A DNA stretch of 16,785 bases, taken from DATAEK01 sp036258055 (GTDB taxonomy: Bacteria > Acidobacteriota > Vicinamibacteria > Vicinamibacterales > 2-12-FULL-66-21). The number at the start of each line of letters is the position of its first letter. Position 1 is the stretch's first letter. The stretch is from assembly GCA_036258055.1 (NCBI GenBank), contig DATAEK010000088.1, positions 1 to 16,785 of the forward strand. Direction: 5' to 3'. Below, in pieces: positions 13,304 to 16,785 of the stretch. The notes under the pieces are model-generated. The model was not told the DNA's origin. It did no database searches and saw nothing but the letters and a program-made list of their open reading frames with translations. The position numbers and the translations under genes are program-made.

Positions 13304-15988
13304 ATGGACTGGAACAGTCGCATCCGCGCCGAGTTGAACGCGGCCGGCGCTCCCGCCGACGAGGATGTCGTCGAGGAGCTGGCGCAGCATGCGCGTGCGT
13401 TGTACGAACAAACGCGAGCCGACGGCGGCTCGCACGAGGACGCGGACGAACGCGTCGCCGCGGAGATCGCCCGATGGCGGCTCGACGCGGCCTCGCTGCG
13501 GCGGAACCCGCGCCGGGCCCCCGTTCCGGAACCGCCGGCCGCGTCGTCGTCCGGCCTCGCGAGCCTGACGCAGGACGTTCGCTATGCGTGCCGTCTCCTC
13601 AGGCGTCAGCCTGGCTTCGCCGTGCTCGTCGTGCTGACGATGGCGCTCGGGATCGGCGGTACGACGGCGCTGTTCAGCGTCACTTACGGTGTATTGATGA
13701 AGCCGCTGCCGTGGCAGGACGCGGATCGTCTGGTCGTCCTCAAGGAGACGCGCGGCGGTCACGCGCCGCGATTCGGATCGTTCAGCAACGCCGCCTACCT
13801 CTCGTGGCGCGACGAGGCCTCCACGATCGAAGCCATCGCCGGCTGGGTGCCGCAGACCGTCACGCTGACTGGCAGCGGCGATCCTGAACGCCTACGCGTG
13901 ACGGCCGTGAGCGCCAGCATGTTTCGAGTGCTGGGAATCCGTCCGTTGATTGGGTCGCTGTTCGACGACGCGGACGATCGCGCCCCGGTCGTCGTGTTGT
14001 CCGAGGGCCTGTGGCGCCAGCGCTTCGGCGGCGATCCCAACGTCCTCGGACGCATCGTCCATTTCGACGGCGAACCGCGCAGCGTGATCGGCGTCGTCGC
14101 AGGGGCGTTCGCGTATCCAGACCCGCAATCCCGCGCGTGGATACCCTTCCGGATTGCGCCCGCCACCGGCAACATGCTGTCGATGTTCGAGGCGGTGGCG
14201 AAGCTTCGTCCTGGTACGACCATCGAGCAAGCCGCGGCGGAGGGGACTGCACGCGGCCGTTTGGTTGCCGACACCGGAATGACGACGATGGCGATATTCG
14301 GCGGGGAGGGACTCGTTGACGTGTCGGTTCAGCCGCTCGGCGACGCGATGACGGGAGAGGTACGCCGTCCGCTGATCGTTCTGCTCGTCGCGGTCGGTCT
14401 GCTGCTGGCGATCGCCACCTCTAACGTCGCGAGTCTGCAGCTCGCGCGCGCCACTTCGCGGAACCGCGAGTTCGCAATTCGCACGGCGCTCGGGGCGAGC
14501 GCGGCCCGCGTCCTTCGACAGCTCCTCGTCGAAGGGCTGCTCCTGGGGATCGCCGGCGGCGCCGTCGGCGTGGGAGTCGCATGGCTGCTTCTCCGTGAGG
14601 CGATCGGAATCCTCCCGGCCGATTTTCCGCGAGTCCACGATCTGGCGATCGACACGCGTGGCGCCGTCTTCGCGGTCGTCACGTCCGCGATGGCGAGTGT
14701 GATCGTCGGATTGCTTCCTGCGTTCCACCTCCGCCGGACGAATCTCGTCGCGTCGCTCGCGGAGGAGGGCACAACGGCGGTGGGTGTGAGCGGCCGTTCG
14801 CGCATTGCGCGCCAGCGATTGCTGATCATCGGCGGACAGGTGGCGATCGCCTGCGTGCTGCTGGTCGGCGCGTCGCTGCTCGCCCGCACGTTCGTCGAGC
14901 TGCTCCGCGCGGATCGCGGCTACGATCCAGCCGTCGTCGCGACCGCGCCACTGCCGATGGCCGGTCCGGGTTACACGCCGGAGCGCCGCATCGCCATGCT
15001 GCGCGACATCATCACTCGACTCGGGACGTCGCCGGGCATTCGCCACGCGGCGTTCAGCTCCGAGGCTCCCTGGATGCCTGGCGGTTCTACGAGCGCGCTG
15101 ACGCTCCCGTCGCGTACCGCCGATGGCAGCACCGTTCCGGTGCAAGCATCGCCGCGCCTCGTCAGCCCCGACTACTTTGCTGCTCTCGGCCTGCGCATCG
15201 TCCTCGGGCGCTCGCTCCAGGAGTCCGACACAGCGACCTCGCAGCCTGTGGTTGTCGTGAACGAGACCTTCGCGCGCCGCTATCTTGGCGCGGCGCCGCT
15301 CGAGGCGCGGATTCCCATGGGTGTGTGGGGAGGCGCGCAGGAAGGTTTTGCGGCGGTCGTCGGCGTGGTCGAGGACGTCCGCTACGTGCGCGCCAGCGTG
15401 CCGTCGCTGCCCGAAATGTACTTCTCGTACCGGCAGCTCAAGGTCGGTATGCGGAGCACGACGGCTACGCTGCTCATTCGCGGCGACGGGGAGATGGCGC
15501 CGGCGGTGCGCAGCGCCGTCAGAGAGGTGGATGCCGGGCTGGTTCCCGGCGCCGTCATGACGATCCAGGATCGATTGCTGTTGACGAGCCTGGCGCGACC
15601 GCGTCTGTACGCGTTCCTGCTCGGCGGTTTTGCTGCCGCTGCGCTCATGGTGACAGCGGTCGGTTTGTTTGGTGTCCTGTCCTACACCGTTACGCAGCGG
15701 ACGCGTGAGCTCGGCGTCCGCGCGGCGCTGGGCGCGCGGCAGCGCGACCTCGTCGCGCTCGTGCTGCGCCAGGGGATGGGCGTGTGCTTCGCGGGCGCCG
15801 TGTCCGGACTTCTGGTGTCGAGGTGGGCCACGCGCTTCATCTCGACCCTGCTCTACGGCGTTTCCGAGCGAGACTGGCTCACCTATGCTGCGGTGCCGGC
15901 CGTCCTGTTGGCGGTTGCCAGTCTTGCGTGCCTCGCTCCTGCCCGACGCGCCGCGCGGCTCGATCCGCTGCGCGCCCTCCGGTCGTAG
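13304..15988 (+). CDS. ADOP family orphan ABC permease (cassette C)
   Basis: The 894-residue product has a prefix domain beginning MDWNSRIRAEL with VVEELAQHARALYEQ, a linker rich in proline and serine, and two MacB-core/FtsX units. Predicted membrane helices lie near 102-128, 357-382, 405-429, 453-476, 505-529, 768-793, 820-842 and 860-880. Signatures are MALGIGGTTALFS in helix 1, NREFAIRTALGA after helix 2, RTRELGVRAALGA after helix 6 and APARRAARLDPLRALRS at the end. The prefix domain differs in sequence from those of cassettes A and B, matching the different PadR type, so this cassette probably has a separate history. No ATPase is adjacent. It is likely co-transcribed with padR C. The gene ends 6 bp from the stop codon of a convergent gene. 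The substrate is unknown. Confidence 0.95.
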   Translation: MDWNSRIRAELNAAGAPADEDVVEELAQHARALYEQTRADGGSHEDADERVAAEIARWRLDAASLRRNPRRAPVPEPPAASSSGLASLTQDVRYACRLLRRQPGFAVLVVLTMALGIGGTTALFSVTYGVLMKPLPWQDADRLVVLKETRGGHAPRFGSFSNAAYLSWRDEASTIEAIAGWVPQTVTLTGSGDPERLRVTAVSASMFRVLGIRPLIGSLFDDADDRAPVVVLSEGLWRQRFGGDPNVLGRIVHFDGEPRSVIGVVAGAFAYPDPQSRAWIPFRIAPATGNMLSMFEAVAKLRPGTTIEQAAAEGTARGRLVADTGMTTMAIFGGEGLVDVSVQPLGDAMTGEVRRPLIVLLVAVGLLLAIATSNVASLQLARATSRNREFAIRTALGASAARVLRQLLVEGLLLGIAGGAVGVGVAWLLLREAIGILPADFPRVHDLAIDTRGAVFAVVTSAMASVIVGLLPAFHLRRTNLVASLAEEGTTAVGVSGRSRIARQRLLIIGGQVAIACVLLVGASLLARTFVELLRADRGYDPAVVATAPLPMAGPGYTPERRIAMLRDIITRLGTSPGIRHAAFSSEAPWMPGGSTSALTLPSRTADGSTVPVQASPRLVSPDYFAALGLRIVLGRSLQESDTATSQPVVVVNETFARRYLGAAPLEARIPMGVWGGAQEGFAAVVGVVEDVRYVRASVPSLPEMYFSYRQLKVGMRSTTATLLIRGDGEMAPAVRSAVREVDAGLVPGAVMTIQDRLLLTSLARPRLYAFLLGGFAAAALMVTAVGLFGVLSYTVTQRTRELGVRAALGARQRDLVALVLRQGMGVCFAGAVSGLLVSRWATRFISTLLYGVSERDWLTYAAVPAVLLAVASLACLAPARRAARLDPLRALRS

Positions 15989-15998
15989 CGTTCGCTAC
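15985..15998. other. Palindrome containing both convergent stop codons
   Basis: GTAGCG (15985-15990) and CGCTAC (15993-15998) are complementary around TT. The TAG of the permease (15986-15988) and the TAG of the minus-strand gene (15995-15997) occupy equivalent positions in the two arms. The stem is short and has no T-tract, so terminator activity is doubtful. Confidence 0.5.
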
Positions 15999-16603
15999 TT
16001 CCCAGCCTTGCTTTCGTTGGGGATTCTCACGAGGAAGGGCTCGCGCAGCGACACTGAGACATCGGAGCCGGGTTCGAGCCGGATCTGATTGAACGCGGCG
16101 GCACCTTCGGCGCCAGGATTCTTCTTGCCGGCCTCGACGTCGAGCGCGCGCGTCTCGGTTCGAATGGCCACCCGGCTGCCCGTGAACGGATGTTCGATCA
16201 CGTTGAACCGGAAGGCCAGCCGGGCGCGATCCTTCTTCTGGAGCGCTGGTGCGGCGTCGGTCACCGTGCCAAGCGCGACAGCGCCGGACGGCACAACCTC
16301 AACACCGTCGACGGTCAGCCCGGACGTGAGCACACCCCAGATCGCATCCGAACGCTGGCTCGTGTCGGAGGTGATCCGCGTGCGCAGCTCGATTGACAGC
16401 CAGGTGCCCGCGGGCACCTGGTAATCCTGATAGGAAGCGCGTCCCGGTACCTTCGCATCGCGTTTCGACGGAGCGGTCGACTGGCTCTGGCGGGCGGCGC
16501 CTTCACCCTCAAACGGCAGTCGCGGGGTCTCCCTCTTGGTGGCCCCGGCGGTCACCGTCAGCGCGAGAAACAGAACTGCACAACCGGACAGGTTCGCGTT
16601 CAA
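15995..16603 (-). CDS. Secreted protein of unassigned family
   Basis: The 202-residue product has a Sec signal peptide (hydrophobic 8-18, likely cleavage near TAGA at 18-21), a low-complexity segment to about 55, and a compact beta-rich domain from 60 to 196. Motifs include YQVPAGTWLSIELRTRITSD near 61-80, VEVVPSGAVALGTV near 101-114, VAIRTETRAL near 145-154 and a PFLVRIP end near 189-195. The pattern of a 'pAGT..sv.l' strand, then 'v.vvPsGa...G.V', resembles the VirB10/TrbI-like beta-barrel domain seen in many exported acidobacterial proteins. This is a tentative likeness, and no secretion-system genes are nearby. The start is TTG at 16603, supported by a GGAGG 8 bases upstream and by the absence of an ATG before the signal peptide. 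It converges with the cassette C permease. Confidence 0.8.
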   Translation of the reverse strand: MNANLSGCAVLFLALTVTAGATKRETPRLPFEGEGAARQSQSTAPSKRDAKVPGRASYQDYQVPAGTWLSIELRTRITSDTSQRSDAIWGVLTSGLTVDGVEVVPSGAVALGTVTDAAPALQKKDRARLAFRFNVIEHPFTGSRVAIRTETRALDVEAGKKNPGAEGAAAFNQIRLEPGSDVSVSLREPFLVRIPNESKAGK

Positions 16604-16611
16604 GGTGCAGG

Positions 16612-16616
16612 CCTCC
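16612..16616 (-). promoter_or_regulatory. Ribosome binding site supporting a TTG start
   Basis: On the minus strand GGAGG lies 8 bases before the TTG at 16603. This strong Shine-Dalgarno sequence is the main reason to accept a TTG start for the secreted protein. I found no reliable -35/-10 pair in the remaining bases to the window edge. Confidence 0.6.
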
Positions 16617-16785
16617 GAAGATGCCCGTGCAATGACGATACCGACACCGGCAGCTCGAAACTCTCTGTGTGGGTCGCAGAAACGTGCGGAGAGGCGGGTC
16701 CAGGGGATTGCGGCGCAAAAGCGCCTGGCAGATTTGGTTCGCGCTCCGTCAAATTTGCAATCGCGGAGTCGATTTACAGACGTGC

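Noticed and set aside
2534..15988. Toxin-antitoxin, phage-defence or mobile island
   Set aside because: No transposase, integrase, nuclease or defence-type gene is present, and there are no terminal repeats around the cassettes.
16580..16591. Lipobox (LSGC) near the N-terminus of the 202-residue secreted protein
   Set aside because: The cysteine is residue 8 and precedes the hydrophobic stretch, so it cannot be a signal peptidase II site.
16712..16725. GGCGC-AAAA-GCGCC hairpin as a terminator
   Set aside because: It has only a 5-bp stem and no T-tract on either strand; it may be chance in GC-rich DNA.

Overview
High-GC bacterial DNA, most probably from an acidobacterium of the Vicinamibacteria type. 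The main evidence is three cassettes of a PadR repressor plus a MacB/FtsX-like permease with no ATPase gene nearby; this architecture is known as ADOP, acidobacterial duplicated orphan permease. A DUF1800/DUF1501 secreted-protein pair, a tandem palindromic repeat array of a kind common in acidobacterial genomes, and high GC with almost no AT-rich DNA outside promoters agree with this. The taxonomic call is inference from gene content.

Layout. Positions 1-465 (+) hold the 3' end of a secreted repeat protein; two 84-residue repeats are visible. A 12-bp-stem hairpin at 538-576 separates it from a convergent minus-strand block. That block, read right to left, has cassette B (PadR 8661-8314, permease 8312-5592), then cassette A (PadR 5523-5179, permease 5182-2534), then a secreted SH3 protein (2465-1332) and a CutC-like protein (1294-599). 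Cassette A and the last two genes look like one operon ending at the 538-576 hairpin. Each PadR gene has its own upstream inverted repeat or AT-rich near-palindrome placed over the likely promoter, which suggests separate autoregulation. A 7-bp-period repeat (8708-8794) lies between cassette B and the next operon.

A two-gene minus-strand operon follows: a DUF1800 protein carrying an N-terminal ricin-type lectin module (12302-10257) and a Tat-exported DUF1501 protein (10254-8851). Its upstream region (12303-12936) is the only long gene-free stretch. It contains a ~34-bp-period palindromic array, further palindromes and, at its far end, a promoter for cassette C on the plus strand (PadR 12937-13275, permease 13304-15988). 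A secreted protein of unassigned function (16603-15995, minus) converges on cassette C; the two stop codons lie in one small palindrome.

Functional picture. The window is dominated by envelope functions: three paralogous membrane proteins under local PadR control, three secreted proteins with adhesion- or binding-type modules, and an exported DUF1800/DUF1501 pair. No RNA genes, CRISPR arrays, transposases or phage genes were found. There is no obviously new enzyme system. The most unusual items are the permease cassettes with different operators, the lectin-DUF1800 fusion, the CutC homologue lacking the usual cysteines, and the two repeat arrays.
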